Assembly: GCA_964242335.1 (NCBI GenBank) | Contig: CAXTAY010000010.1 | Location: 1 to 64,000, forward strand | Origin: Lichenicoccus sp964242335 | GTDB lineage: Bacteria > Pseudomonadota > Alphaproteobacteria > Acetobacterales > Acetobacteraceae | Length of the DNA: 64,000 nucleotides | Reading direction: 5' to 3' | In this document: piece by piece, positions 31,745-40,760 of the stretch | Layout: every line of letters starts with the position of its first letter | How positions within the stretch are numbered: position 1 is the stretch's first letter | Program-made: the position numbers and the translations under genes | The notes under the pieces: generated by a model | Told to the model about the DNA's origin: nothing | Databases searched by the model: none | What the model saw: the letters and a program-made list of their open reading frames with translations, nothing else

Positions 31745-33022
31745 GAGGTAGGCGCCGACCTGCTTGGGCCAGACGCCGCGGGTGATGTCGCGCCCGGACG
31801 CGGCGGCGAACTTCACCGGCGAGCCGCCGGCGGCGGACTGGTAGATCGCCTCCAGTATCCGCAGGTCCTGCAGGCCCTCCTCGCCCGGCGTGTACGGCGT
31901 GGTGCCGTTGTGCAGGGAGAGCGCGAAGGCGTCCATCTCGCGTGCGAACTGGCTGTGCGGCGAGAACCGACGCGTCTCCAGCGCGCTGGCCTGGCCCTCC
32001 TTGCGGTTGATCTGCAACGCCAGGTTGTCGTAGCCGAAGGCCGGATCGAGCCCGAACCAGCCGCCCTGGGCGTGGACGCGAAGCTGGCGGCTCTCGTGGA
32101 AGCTGTAGCCCGAGGCGCCGGTGGCGATGACGCCGGAGGGGAAGCGCAGGGTGAACAGCGCCACGTCCTCGATCTGGGCGAAGCGCGCATCCCCCGACGG
32201 ACGCGTGACCTGGCCGGTGATCTCGATCGGCTCCTCGCCGGTGAGGTAGCGGAAGGCGTTGGTGCAGTAGAGCCCGACATCGGGAAGCGAGCCGCCGCCG
32301 GCCATCGCGCGGATCTGCCGCCACTGGCCGTTGGGCAGGTCGTTCTGGCCGTTGGTGGCCTGGATCATGCGCAGCTCGCCGAACCGGCCGCTGCGCGCGA
32401 GCGCGATCGCGGTGCGATGCGCCGGATCGTATTGCAGCCGATAGGCGATCATCAGCATGCGGTTGGCCGACTTGCAGGCATCGATCATGTGCTGCGCCTC
32501 GGCGACCGAGGCCGCCATCGGCTTCTCGCACAGCACGTGCTTGCCGGCGGCGGCGGCGCGCGCGGTGAAGTCGGCATGCATCGCGTTGGGCAGCACGATG
32601 TAGACAATGTCGATCGCCGGGTCGTCGCGGATCCGGTCGAAGCTCGCATAGTCGTAGAGGTGGCGTGGGTCGACGCCGTACTGGGCGGCGACGGTGCGCG
32701 CCTTCTCCGGCGTGCCGCTGACCAGGGCGGCGAGGCGCACGTGCTTGGCCTGACCGAAGGCCGGGATGATCTCCTCCAGCGCCAGCGTGCCCAGCCCGAC
32801 CACGGCGATGCCGAGGCGACGGGCCGGAGGCAATGGGTTGGGCGGCTCGTCGTTGGCCTCGCTCGCGGCATGCAGCGGCGGCAGGTTGACGTGCCCGTCC
32901 GCGACACTTCCTCGCAGCGATGCCGGTTCCTGTCGGGTCTCGGCCGCCGCGCCCGGCGCGGCGGCAGCACCCGCGAGTGCGGCACCGGTGCCGAACAGGG
33001 TGCGTCTTGTCAGGTCTGTCAT
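31736..33022 (-). CDS. Tat-exported Gfo/Idh/MocA oxidoreductase (GFOR-like)
   Basis: A 428-residue NAD(P)-dependent oxidoreductase. The N-terminus carries a twin-arginine signal (LTRRTLFGTGAALAGAAAAP), so it is probably folded with its cofactor and exported to the periplasm, as is Zymomonas glucose-fructose oxidoreductase. The cofactor domain has VVGLGTLALEEIIPAF and VLPNAMHADF; EKPMAASVAEA holds the catalytic Lys and AYRLQYDPAH the next conserved block. Periplasmic sugar oxidation is common in acetic acid bacteria, but sugar specificity cannot be read. Residues about 28-66 form a linker. It is convergent with the SYLF gene. Confidence 0.88.
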   Translation of the reverse strand: MTDLTRRTLFGTGAALAGAAAAPGAAAETRQEPASLRGSVADGHVNLPPLHAASEANDEPPNPLPPARRLGIAVVGLGTLALEEIIPAFGQAKHVRLAALVSGTPEKARTVAAQYGVDPRHLYDYASFDRIRDDPAIDIVYIVLPNAMHADFTARAAAAGKHVLCEKPMAASVAEAQHMIDACKSANRMLMIAYRLQYDPAHRTAIALARSGRFGELRMIQATNGQNDLPNGQWRQIRAMAGGGSLPDVGLYCTNAFRYLTGEEPIEITGQVTRPSGDARFAQIEDVALFTLRFPSGVIATGASGYSFHESRQLRVHAQGGWFGLDPAFGYDNLALQINRKEGQASALETRRFSPHSQFAREMDAFALSLHNGTTPYTPGEEGLQDLRILEAIYQSAAGGSPVKFAAASGRDITRGVWPKQVGAYLPA

Positions 33023-33137
33023 GGGATGCTCCGGTTCGCCCGCTGCCGAGCCAACACCGCGGGTCGGCTCACGTTCCGCCCGACCCGCCGCGGCCGCGGG
33101 GATTTACAGCCGATGCCGCGCGTGCGTTCTGGGGGGT

Positions 33138-34250
33138 ATGGCCGTGATCCGCACAGGGCGCCCCGTCGCGCCGGACCATGACGCGGGCCCGGTGGCGCGC
33201 GTCGTCGTCATCACCGGCGGCTCGTCGGGGATCGGCCGCTGCACCGCCCGGCTGTTCGCGCGCCAGGGCTGGAAAGTCGGCCTGATCGCGCGCGGCAGCG
33301 CCGGGCTCGCGGCGACTGCGGCCGACGTGCGCGCGGCCGGCGCGGTCGGCCTCGCGGCGGCGGCCGACGTGGCCGACGGCGAGGCGCTGGAGCGGGCGGC
33401 GCGGACGATCGCGGCGGCACTCGGTCCGATCGACGTCTGGATCAACGCCGCCGGCAACGGCGTCTATGGACGGCTGCTCGACATTCCCGATGCGGAATAC
33501 CGACGGGTGACCGACGTCACCTACATGGGCACGGTGAATGGCACCCGCTCCGCGCTGCGCTGCATGATGCCGCGCGACCGCGGGGTGATCGTCAACGTGT
33601 GCTCCGGCATCGCCTTCCACGGTCTGCCGCTGATGACCTCCTATGTCGGGGCCAAGGCGGCGGTGCGCGGCTTCGGCCAGTCGGTGCGCGCCGAGCTTCG
33701 CCTCGCGCGCAGCCGGGTGCGGCTCTGCACGGTGTTCCCGCCGGCGGTGAACACGCCGTTCTTCAGCCATGCGCCGTCCTACATGGGGTTTCCGTCGCGG
33801 CCGGTACCGCCGGTGTATCAGCCCGAGGTGGTGGCGCGCGCGCTCTACCTGGCGGCGGACGGACGCCGGCGCGAGATGACGGTGAGCTCGGTCGTCACCG
33901 CCTTCGCGCTGGTGTCGCGGCTGTCGCCTGCGCTGGCCGCCTGGCTCACCGAGCGGCTGCGCTTCGAGGCGCTGCTGTCGCGCGATCCGGCGGCCATCGA
34001 GGCCGAGGAGCCCAGCCTGTTCGCGCCGCCGCGACGGGTGTTCGGCGTGCACGGGCCGTTCGGCGACCGTGCCCGTGGCTGGAGCGCGCAGGTCTGGCTG
34101 CGCGCGACGGGACGGGCGCTGCTCGACGCGATCCTCAGGCCGGCACGGTCAGCGCCTCGGTCGCGGCGACGACGCGCCTGCGCAGCGCCGGATCCAGCGC
34201 CGAGCGGTTCGGAGGCACCGCCCTGCAGCGCTTCAGATAGGCCCCGTTGA
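33138..34250 (+). CDS. Short-chain dehydrogenase with C-terminal extension
   Basis: A 370-residue protein. An SDR domain (about 20-260) has the cofactor loop ITGGSSGIGRCTA, NAAGNGVYG, the catalytic Ser in NVCSGIAF and YxxxK in SYVGAKAAV. A C-terminal extension of about 100 residues follows (FALVSRLSPALAAWLTERL), seen in a subgroup of membrane-associated SDRs. The last 35 residues are Arg/Pro/Ser-rich and overlap the end of the opposite-strand gene by 116 bases; they may be a read-through artefact of a lost stop. It starts behind GGGGGGT at 33138. Substrate unknown. Confidence 0.82.
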   Translation: MAVIRTGRPVAPDHDAGPVARVVVITGGSSGIGRCTARLFARQGWKVGLIARGSAGLAATAADVRAAGAVGLAAAADVADGEALERAARTIAAALGPIDVWINAAGNGVYGRLLDIPDAEYRRVTDVTYMGTVNGTRSALRCMMPRDRGVIVNVCSGIAFHGLPLMTSYVGAKAAVRGFGQSVRAELRLARSRVRLCTVFPPAVNTPFFSHAPSYMGFPSRPVPPVYQPEVVARALYLAADGRRREMTVSSVVTAFALVSRLSPALAAWLTERLRFEALLSRDPAAIEAEEPSLFAPPRRVFGVHGPFGDRARGWSAQVWLRATGRALLDAILRPARSAPRSRRRRACAAPDPAPSGSEAPPCSASDRPR

Positions 34251-34983
34251 GGCCGGCGCACTCCGCCGACAGGGCGGCGTAAAGCGGCGTGGCGGCACCC
34301 TGGCGCTCGCTCAGCACGAACGGCGCCATGACCTTCCAGGCGAGGCTCGCGACCGAAGGGCCGCGCACCAGCCCGGTGGCCACGGTGCCGGGGTGCACGA
34401 CGTTGAGGGTGACCGTACTGCCCTCGAGCTGCCGCGCCAGCTCCAGGCCGGCCATCAGCAACGCGAGCTTGGAGCGGGCGTAGGCGCGCGTCATCCGCCA
34501 GTGCCGGACCAGCTCGAGATCGTCCGGATCGATCCGGGCGCGGTCGGAGGTCGAGGAGCCGACATCGACGATCCGGGCGACCGCTTCGCGTCGCAGCGCC
34601 GGCAGCAGCGCCCGCGTCAGCACGAACGGGGCGAGGTGGTTGACCGCGAGCGTGCGCTCGTGCCCCTCGCCGGTCACCACCCGGCGCGGCGACAGCAGGC
34701 CAGCATTGTTGACCAGCACCGCCAGGCTGTCGGTCCGCGACAGCACCATGCCGGCCGCGGCCCGGGTCTCCGACAGCAGCGACAGGTCGGCCCGGATCGG
34801 CTCGATCCGTGCGGCACTGCCGGGGATGCGGCCGGCGATCCAGGCGCAGGTCGCTGCCAGCCGCGTCGGGTCGCGCCCGATCACGAACAGCCGGAACCCG
34901 GCATCGACCACGCCGAGCGCGATCCAGCGCCCGATGCCGCCGGTGGCACCGGTGACGACGGCGCAGCGCGCGCCGTCGCTCAA
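34135..34983 (-). CDS. Short-chain dehydrogenase, retinol-dehydrogenase-like
   Basis: A 282-residue SDR with VTGATGGIGRWIAL, LVNNAGLLSPRR, the catalytic Ser in DVGSSTSD and YxxxK in RAYARSKLALL. The spacing, TLAVNHLAPFVLT and NVVHPGTVATGL match the retinol-dehydrogenase/WWOX-like group acting on hydrophobic alcohols or ketones. Its ATG overlaps the end of mltG (ATGA), making it the last gene of the fatty-acid/cell-wall operon. The 3' end overlaps a convergent SDR gene by 116 bases. Confidence 0.87.
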   Translation of the reverse strand: MSDGARCAVVTGATGGIGRWIALGVVDAGFRLFVIGRDPTRLAATCAWIAGRIPGSAARIEPIRADLSLLSETRAAAGMVLSRTDSLAVLVNNAGLLSPRRVVTGEGHERTLAVNHLAPFVLTRALLPALRREAVARIVDVGSSTSDRARIDPDDLELVRHWRMTRAYARSKLALLMAGLELARQLEGSTVTLNVVHPGTVATGLVRGPSVASLAWKVMAPFVLSERQGAATPLYAALSAECAGLNGAYLKRCRAVPPNRSALDPALRRRVVAATEALTVPA

Positions 34984-35921
34984 CGCGGGGTCGCCTCTCT
35001 CGCGCGCAGCCTGGCGACGTTGCGCTGGTGGTCGGCGAGGCTGCTCGCAAACGCGTGGCCGCCGCTGCCGTCGGCGACGAAGTACAGCGCGTCCCCCGGC
35101 GCCGGATGTGCGACCGCACGCAGCGACGCGGTCCCCGGCGCGCAGATCGCGTCCGGCGGCAGGCCGCCCACCGCGTAGGTGTTGTACGGATTGGGCTGCG
35201 CGAGGTCGGACCGCCGCAGCGGACGCGACAGGCCGAGGCCGCCGGAGGCCGCGTAGGCGACGGTCGGATCGGATTGCAGGCGCATCCCGAGGCGCAGCCG
35301 GTTGAGGAACACGCGGGCGACCAGCGGACGCTCGGCGGGAAGTGCGGTCTCGCGCTCGACGATGCTGGCCAGCGTCAGCAGCTGCGACGACGTGCTCAGC
35401 GGAAGGGCGGGATCGCGGTCGCGCCAGATCGCCGACAGCCGGTCGCGCATCGCCGCCCGCATGCGCTCGACCAGGGCGCTGCGCGAGGTGCCGCGCTCGT
35501 AGGCGTAGGTCTCGGGCAGCACGTCGCCCTCCTGCGGCACCGGCGTCTCGCCAGACAGCGCGCCGGCGCTCTCGAGCAGGGTGGCGACCTGTGCCGCGGT
35601 CAACCCTTCGGGGATGGTCAGCACGTGCTGCACCGGGCGCGCGTCGCGCAGCACCGCGAGCAGTGCGCGCGGCGAGGCATGGGCGGGAAACAACAGCTCG
35701 CCGGCATGGATCGTCCCCTCGCGTCGGGTCAGCAGGATCGCCAGGCGGAAGCCGGCGCGTGCCGCACGCCCCGACGGCAGCGCGCCGCGCCGCTGCAGTG
35801 CCGCGACGGCGACGTTCACCCCGCCACGCGGCACGACGATCGCGGTGTCGACATCGAGCGGTCCCGGGGCGTCATAGAGCAGCACGCCGCCGAGCAGGGT
35901 ACCGACCGGCAGGCCGAGCAT
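34980..35921 (-). CDS. mltG: Endolytic murein transglycosylase MltG
   Basis: A 313-residue YceG-like enzyme that cuts nascent glycan strands at the inner membrane. The catalytic Glu lies in LTLASIVERET, followed by VARVFLNRLRLGMRLQSDPTVAYA and NPYNTYAVGGLPPDAI, and it has the LysM-like IPEGLTAAQVATLL. The only in-frame ATG (35921) falls inside the membrane anchor. The frame remains open upstream and reads RRLIAGLVLLL before it, which would make a better anchor, but no ATG, GTG or TTG is available there. An unusual start is therefore possible. It follows fabF by 70 bases, a common arrangement in alphaproteobacteria. Confidence 0.92.
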   Translation of the reverse strand: MLGLPVGTLLGGVLLYDAPGPLDVDTAIVVPRGGVNVAVAALQRRGALPSGRAARAGFRLAILLTRREGTIHAGELLFPAHASPRALLAVLRDARPVQHVLTIPEGLTAAQVATLLESAGALSGETPVPQEGDVLPETYAYERGTSRSALVERMRAAMRDRLSAIWRDRDPALPLSTSSQLLTLASIVERETALPAERPLVARVFLNRLRLGMRLQSDPTVAYAASGGLGLSRPLRRSDLAQPNPYNTYAVGGLPPDAICAPGTASLRAVAHPAPGDALYFVADGSGGHAFASSLADHQRNVARLRAREATPR

Positions 35922-35991
35922 GAGCAGCAGGACCAGGCCTGCGATCAGGCGGCGGATCGTGGTTCAGGGGGTCGCATCCCCCGCCCGCGCG

Positions 35992-37302
35992 TCAGACGGC
36001 CCCGAACAGGATGCTGGCGTTGGTGCCGCCGAAGCCGAAGCTGTTGGACAGGGCGACGCGTATGCGACGCGCCTGCGCGGTGTGCGCGACCCGGTCGATC
36101 ACGCTCTCGCGGCTCGGCCGGTCGAGGTTCAGCGTCGGCGGCGCCACGCCGTCGCGTATCGCCAGCATGCAGAAGATCGCCTCGATGGCACCCGCGGCCC
36201 CCAGCAGGTGGCCGGTCGCGGACTTGGTTGACGACATCGCGAGGCCGCGCGCGTGCTCGCCGAACAGGCGCTCGACCGCGTCGAGCTCCAGGTCGTCGGC
36301 CATGGTCGAGGTGCCGTGCGCGTTCACGTACTGTATGTCGGCCGGCGTGACGCCCGCGCGCTTCAGCGCCGCGACCATGGCGCGATAGGCGCCGGCGTGA
36401 CCTTCGGCCGGTGCGGTGATGTGGTGCGCGTCGCCCGACAGGCCGTAGCCCAGCACCTCGGCGTAGATCTTGGCGCCGCGCCGTTTCGCGTGCTCGTACT
36501 CCTCGACCACCACGACGCCGGCGCCCTCGCCCATCACGAAGCCGTCGCGGTCGCGGTCCCAGGGCCGCGAGGCTCGCGACGGCGTCTCGTTGAAGCCGGT
36601 GGACAGCGCGCGCGAGGCGCAGAACCCGGCGATGCCGAGCGCGCACACCGCCGCCTCGGCGCCGCCCGCGACCATCACGTCGGCGTCGCCGAGCATGATC
36701 AGGCGCGAGGCGTCGCCGATCGCGTGCACGCCGGTGGCGCAGGCGGTGACGGCGGAATGGTTGGGTCCCTTGAAGCCGTAGCGGATCGAGAGGTGGCCGG
36801 ACACCAGGTTGATCAGCGACGAGGGGATGAAGAACGGGGACAGCCGACGCGCGCGGCCCTCATGCACCTGGACCGAGGCCTCGTAGATGGTCTGCAGCCC
36901 GCCGATGCCCGAGCCGATCATCACGCCGGTGGCGCAGCGATCCTCCTCGCCCTGGGGCATCCATCCGGAGTCCTCGACCGCCTCGGTGGCGGCGACCAGG
37001 CCCAGATGGATGAAGCGGTCCATCTTCTTCTGGTCCTTCTGCGGGATCCACTCGGCGAGGTCGAGGCCGCCGGTCTCGCGCCTGCCCGCCGGAACCTCGC
37101 CGGCCACCTGGGCCGGGAGGTCGGAGGGATCGAACGAGCGGATCCGCTCGATCCCGGTCTCGCCCTCGATCAGGCGGCGCCAGAACGGCGCCACACCGAC
37201 GCCGAGCGGACCGGCGATGCCCATCCCGGTGACGACGACGCGCCGCGCCTGGTTGCCGCTCGTCGCCCCCTTGCCGCTCGTCGCCGGGTCGCCGCTCGTC
37301 AT
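35992..37302 (-). CDS. fabF: 3-oxoacyl-ACP synthase II
   Basis: A 436-residue condensing enzyme that elongates acyl-ACP with malonyl-ACP. The catalytic triad is visible: Cys in VTACATGVHAIGDA, His in YVNAHGTSTMADD and His in KSATGHLLGAAGA. The C-terminal SNSFGFGGTNAS is typical. The first 18 residues (TSGDPATSGKGATSGN) form an unusual Gly/Ser/Thr-rich repeat of SG units before the conserved RRVVVTGMGI. It starts 19 bases behind acpP in the fab operon. The pathway also supplies the 3-hydroxyacyl-ACP used by RpfF. Confidence 0.96.
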   Translation of the reverse strand: MTSGDPATSGKGATSGNQARRVVVTGMGIAGPLGVGVAPFWRRLIEGETGIERIRSFDPSDLPAQVAGEVPAGRRETGGLDLAEWIPQKDQKKMDRFIHLGLVAATEAVEDSGWMPQGEEDRCATGVMIGSGIGGLQTIYEASVQVHEGRARRLSPFFIPSSLINLVSGHLSIRYGFKGPNHSAVTACATGVHAIGDASRLIMLGDADVMVAGGAEAAVCALGIAGFCASRALSTGFNETPSRASRPWDRDRDGFVMGEGAGVVVVEEYEHAKRRGAKIYAEVLGYGLSGDAHHITAPAEGHAGAYRAMVAALKRAGVTPADIQYVNAHGTSTMADDLELDAVERLFGEHARGLAMSSTKSATGHLLGAAGAIEAIFCMLAIRDGVAPPTLNLDRPSRESVIDRVAHTAQARRIRVALSNSFGFGGTNASILFGAV

Positions 37303-37321
37303 CGTGCTGCCTCGTGACGCC

Positions 37322-37561
37322 TCAGGCGGCCTTCTGCTTCTCGATGTAGTCGATCGCGTCCTTCACGGTGGAGATCTTCTCGGCCGCGTCCTCGGGGATC
37401 TCGACGCCGAACGCCTCCTCGAACGCCATCACCAGCTCGACCGTGTCGAGGCTGTCGGCACCGAGGTCGTCGATGAAGGAAGCCTCCGGGGTCACCTTGC
37501 TCTCCTCGACGCCGAGGTGCTCCACGACGATCTTCTTAACCTTGTCGGCGATCTCGCTCAT
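37322..37561 (-). CDS. acpP: Acyl carrier protein
   Basis: A 79-residue acidic protein carrying acyl chains on 4'-phosphopantetheine. The attachment Ser is in LGADSLDTVELVM; VKKIVVEHLGVEE and EIPEDAAEKISTVKDAIDYI complete the four-helix fold. It lies between fabG and fabF. Unlike the other operon gaps, 300 bases separate it from fabG, so it probably has its own promoter there. It is the general fatty-acid ACP, distinct from the freestanding carrier protein at 47666. Confidence 0.97.
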   Translation of the reverse strand: MSEIADKVKKIVVEHLGVEESKVTPEASFIDDLGADSLDTVELVMAFEEAFGVEIPEDAAEKISTVKDAIDYIEKQKAA

Positions 37562-37861
37562 CTGATCCTGCTTCCTCTCTGCCCCGGAAAAAACGGGCGG
37601 TTCCGTCTCGTTCGTCCTGTCCCGCGCGCTCGGGACCCTCGTTCGCGCCCCGAGAACCTTCCGGCCCGCTCCGGACGAAGCAGCGGGCGATTAGCATGGA
37701 TTTTCACCCCTCGCCAAGGCGCGGCTTCCGCGATGGTGGCGGCGACCGGGCGCCGCGATGGCGGAATTAAGGAAATATCGATCGTCTCGCCTTCCTGGAC
37801 CGGTCTCCGCCGGTGCGACACGGCGGCCTGCGGCGCGACCATCGGGGCGACGGCGCACGGT
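37562..37861. other. 300-base gap between fabG and acpP
   Basis: I see no coding frame here. On the acpP strand the region includes a run of six T (the complement of GGAAAAAACGG near 37587) shortly before the gene and moderately AT-rich patches (GATTAGCATGG, GGAATTAAGGAAATATCGAT) around 37690 and 37768. It most likely contains the acpP-fabF promoter, consistent with the higher demand for acyl carrier protein. Confidence 0.4.
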
Positions 37862-38602
37862 TCAGATCATCGCCATGCCGCCATTGACGTGCAGGGTGGT
37901 GCCGGTCACCCAGGCCGCCTGCTCGGAGGCGAGGTAGACCACGGCGGACGCCACGTCCTCGGGCGCGCCCATGCGGCCGAGCGGGATCGCGGCGTGCAGC
38001 CTGGCGCGCTGCGCCTCCGGCAGCGCCTCGGTCATCGCGGTCGCGACGAACCCCGGTGCCACCACGTTGACGGTGATGCCGCGCGAGCCGACCTCCGCCG
38101 CCAGCGACTTGCTCATGCCGATCAGGCCCGCCTTGGCGGCGGCGTAGTTGGACTGCCCCGGGTTGCCGGTGACGCCGACGATGCTGGCGATCGAGACGAT
38201 GCGGCCGGCGCGTCGGCGCAGCATGCCCTTCAGCGCCGCGCGGCACAGGCGGAAGGGTGCGGCGAGATCGACCTCCAGCACCTGCTGCCAATCCGCGTCC
38301 TTCATGCGCAGCGCCAGTCCGTCGCGGGTCAGGCCGGCATTGTTGACCAGGATGTCGAGGCCGCGGCCGCTGGCGCGCTCGGCGTCCGCGACCAGCGCGT
38401 CGGGTGCGGCGGGATCGGCCAGATCGGCCGGGCAGACATGGACGCGCTCGCCGAGCCGCTCGGCCAGGGCATCGAGCGCCTCCCTGCGGGTGCCGGACAG
38501 CACCACCGCGGCGCCCTGGCCGTGCAGCGCCTGAGCGATGGCGGCGCCGATGCCGCCGGAGGCGCCGGTCACCAGCGCGGTCTTGCCGTCGAGCCTGAAC
38601 AT
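37862..38602 (-). CDS. fabG: 3-oxoacyl-ACP reductase
   Basis: A 246-residue SDR reducing 3-oxoacyl-ACP with NADPH. It has the cofactor loop VTGASGGIGAAIA, LVNNAGLTRDGLALRMKD, the catalytic Ser in SIASIVGVTGNPGQ and YxxxK in SNYAAAKAGLIGMSKS, then APGFVATAMTEALP and the C-terminal GTTLHVNGGMAM. LTRDGLALRMKDADW and NPGQSNYAAAKAG are characteristic of true FabG. It sits between fabD (44 bases upstream) and acpP. Confidence 0.96.
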   Translation of the reverse strand: MFRLDGKTALVTGASGGIGAAIAQALHGQGAAVVLSGTRREALDALAERLGERVHVCPADLADPAAPDALVADAERASGRGLDILVNNAGLTRDGLALRMKDADWQQVLEVDLAAPFRLCRAALKGMLRRRAGRIVSIASIVGVTGNPGQSNYAAAKAGLIGMSKSLAAEVGSRGITVNVVAPGFVATAMTEALPEAQRARLHAAIPLGRMGAPEDVASAVVYLASEQAAWVTGTTLHVNGGMAMI

Positions 38603-38646
38603 GGCGGATCCCCGGGATGCAGCTTCGGTGGCGGGCGCGGCGGCCG

Positions 38647-39618
38647 TCACAGCAGCTTCAGCAGCGCCTCGATCTCCTCCGGCGTGCCGGCGCTGCGCGT
38701 CGCCGCATCCGGCGCGATGCGCTTGCACAGGCCCGACAGCACCTTGCCGGCGCCGAGCTCGACGAAGCTGTCGACACCCATCGCCGTCATCGCCAGCACG
38801 CTCTCGCGCCAGCGCACGGTCGAGGTCACCTGGCGCACCAGCAGCTCGCGGATCGCGTCCGGCGCCGCGACCTTCGCGGCGGTGACGTTGGCCACCAGCG
38901 GCAGCGCGGGTGCCGCGATCTCCGTCTCGCCCAATGCATCGCGCATCGCGTCCGCGGCGGGCGCCATCAGCGAGCAGTGGAACGGTGCCGACACCGGCAG
39001 CAGCATGGCACGGCGGATGCCGCGCTCCTTGGCGAGCTCGATCGCGCGGGCGACCGCGCTGAGCGCGCCGGAGATCACCACCTGGCCGCCGCCATTGTCG
39101 TTGGCGACCTCGATCACCTCGCGCCGGTCGGGGCGACCCTCGAGGCGCAGCACGGCCGCCGCAGCGCAGATCTCGTGCGCCTGTTCCACCTCGACGCCGA
39201 GCAGCGCCGCCATGCCGCCCTCGCCCAGCGGCACCGCCTGCTGCATGGCGCTGCCGCGCAGCCGCAGCAGCCGGGCCGTCTGCGCGACGCCGAGGCTGCC
39301 GGCGGCGGCGAGGGCGGCGTACTCGCCCAGCGAATGGCCGGCGACGACGGCGGCCTTGCCGGTCAGCTGCAGGCTGCCCTCGCGCTCCAGCACGCGGAGC
39401 ACGGCGAGCGAGACCGCCATCAGCGCCGGCTGGGCGTTCTGGGTCAGCGTCAGCTCCTCGATCGGGCCCGCGAACATCAGCTTGGACAGCCGCTCGCCGA
39501 GCGCGTCGTCGACCTCCTGGAACACCTCCCGCGCTGGCGCGAAGGCAGCGGCGAGGTCGCGGCCCATCCCGGCGAACTGGCTGCCCTGTCCGGGGAAGAT
39601 GAAGGCATAAACGGGCAT
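38647..39618 (-). CDS. fabD: Malonyl-CoA:ACP transacylase
   Basis: A 323-residue enzyme loading malonyl groups onto ACP. FIFPGQGSQFAGMGRDL is the N-terminal signature, the nucleophile Ser lies in VAGHSLGEYAAL, and the catalytic His in PVSAPFHCSLM. I chose the ATG at 39618, directly before PVYAFIFPGQGSQ; upstream in-frame codons do not resemble the family. It is the first gene of the fabD-fabG-acpP-fabF-mltG-SDR operon. Confidence 0.96.
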   Translation of the reverse strand: MPVYAFIFPGQGSQFAGMGRDLAAAFAPAREVFQEVDDALGERLSKLMFAGPIEELTLTQNAQPALMAVSLAVLRVLEREGSLQLTGKAAVVAGHSLGEYAALAAAGSLGVAQTARLLRLRGSAMQQAVPLGEGGMAALLGVEVEQAHEICAAAAVLRLEGRPDRREVIEVANDNGGGQVVISGALSAVARAIELAKERGIRRAMLLPVSAPFHCSLMAPAADAMRDALGETEIAAPALPLVANVTAAKVAAPDAIRELLVRQVTSTVRWRESVLAMTAMGVDSFVELGAGKVLSGLCKRIAPDAATRSAGTPEEIEALLKLL

Positions 39619-39791
39619 CAGGACGCGATCCGCTCCAGGACGACAGAGTGCGAGATGGCGGAGACGCCGGCCGGATGTCAATCTTGACCATATCGGCCGG
39701 GCGCGTCAGCCGGGGTTGCCGCCGGCGCGCCGGGATGGGACAGATCCGCCATGCCGGATGACCTCGATCCGACCCCGAACCGGACCCGACG

Positions 39792-40748
39792 ATGGACCGG
39801 CTGAGCGTCCTGCTGCAGGGGCTGGAGCTGCGCGGCACGCGAGGGCTGGAGATCGGACCGCTGCACAACCCGATCCTGCGACGGCCGCAGGCGGACGTGC
39901 TGTATGTCGACCACGTCGACACCGCCGGCCTGCGCGCGAAATATCGCGACGATCCGGACGTCGATCCGCAGCGGATCGTCGAGGTGGACATCGTCTGGAG
40001 CGCCGGCACGCTGGCCGATGCCTGCGGCGGGCGTGCGGATGCCTCCGGCGGCGCGCGCTTCGACTACGTGATCGCCTCGCACGTGATCGAGCACGTGCCG
40101 GACCTGATCGGCTGGCTGGCGCAGCTCAAGTCGGTGCTGCATCCGTCGGGCACGGTTCGGCTGATCGTGCCGGATCGCCGCTACTGCTTCGACTACCGGC
40201 GCGAGACCAGCTCGGCCGCCGACCTGATCCTGGCCGCGCGGGCGGCAGCGACGGTGCCGGGGCCGAGGCAGATCCTAGATTTCTTGCTGAACATCGCGTC
40301 GCTGCCGATCGAGGAGGCCTGGAGCGGCCGCGAGCCACCGAGGCCGCCGCCGCAGCGCTGCGAATACGAGCGCGCGGTCACGGCGATGGAGCATGCCTGC
40401 GCGACAGGCGCCTATCACGACGTGCATTGCTGGGTGTTCACGCCGCTGGCGTTCGCGCGCCTGATGCGCCAGCTGGCGGCCTACGGCCTGCTCGGCTTCG
40501 CCTGCAGCCGCTGCACTGCCACGGCACCTGGCGATCTGGACTTCTTCGTCCACCTGGTCGCGACGGACGATACCGCCCTCATCGCCGACACCTGGAACTG
40601 GGCGGTGCAGCAGCACGAGGTCGAGCCGCCGGCGTGCGACCGGCTGGCGGGGCTGCAGGCCGAGCTCGCGTCGCTGCGCCGCTCGCGCAGCTGGCGCCTG
40701 ACCGCGCCGCTGCGCGTGCTGCATCGAAAGCTCCGTCGCACCGCCTGA
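39792..40748 (+). CDS. SAM-dependent methyltransferase, glycan-associated type
   Basis: A 318-residue protein. The N-terminal part has a variant motif I (LEIGPLHNPIL), VLYVDHVDT, and ASHVIEHVPDLIGWL at motif IV; LHPSGTVRLIVPDRRYCFDY follows. The C-terminal LRRSRSWRLTAPLRVLHRKL is a motif often found at the ends of glycosyltransferases and sugar-modifying proteins of surface polysaccharide clusters. It probably methylates a glycan, though that is inference. It stands alone, divergent from the fab operon. Confidence 0.78.
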   Translation: MDRLSVLLQGLELRGTRGLEIGPLHNPILRRPQADVLYVDHVDTAGLRAKYRDDPDVDPQRIVEVDIVWSAGTLADACGGRADASGGARFDYVIASHVIEHVPDLIGWLAQLKSVLHPSGTVRLIVPDRRYCFDYRRETSSAADLILAARAAATVPGPRQILDFLLNIASLPIEEAWSGREPPRPPPQRCEYERAVTAMEHACATGAYHDVHCWVFTPLAFARLMRQLAAYGLLGFACSRCTATAPGDLDFFVHLVATDDTALIADTWNWAVQQHEVEPPACDRLAGLQAELASLRRSRSWRLTAPLRVLHRKLRRTA

Positions 40749-40760
40749 TCCCGGGCGGGA

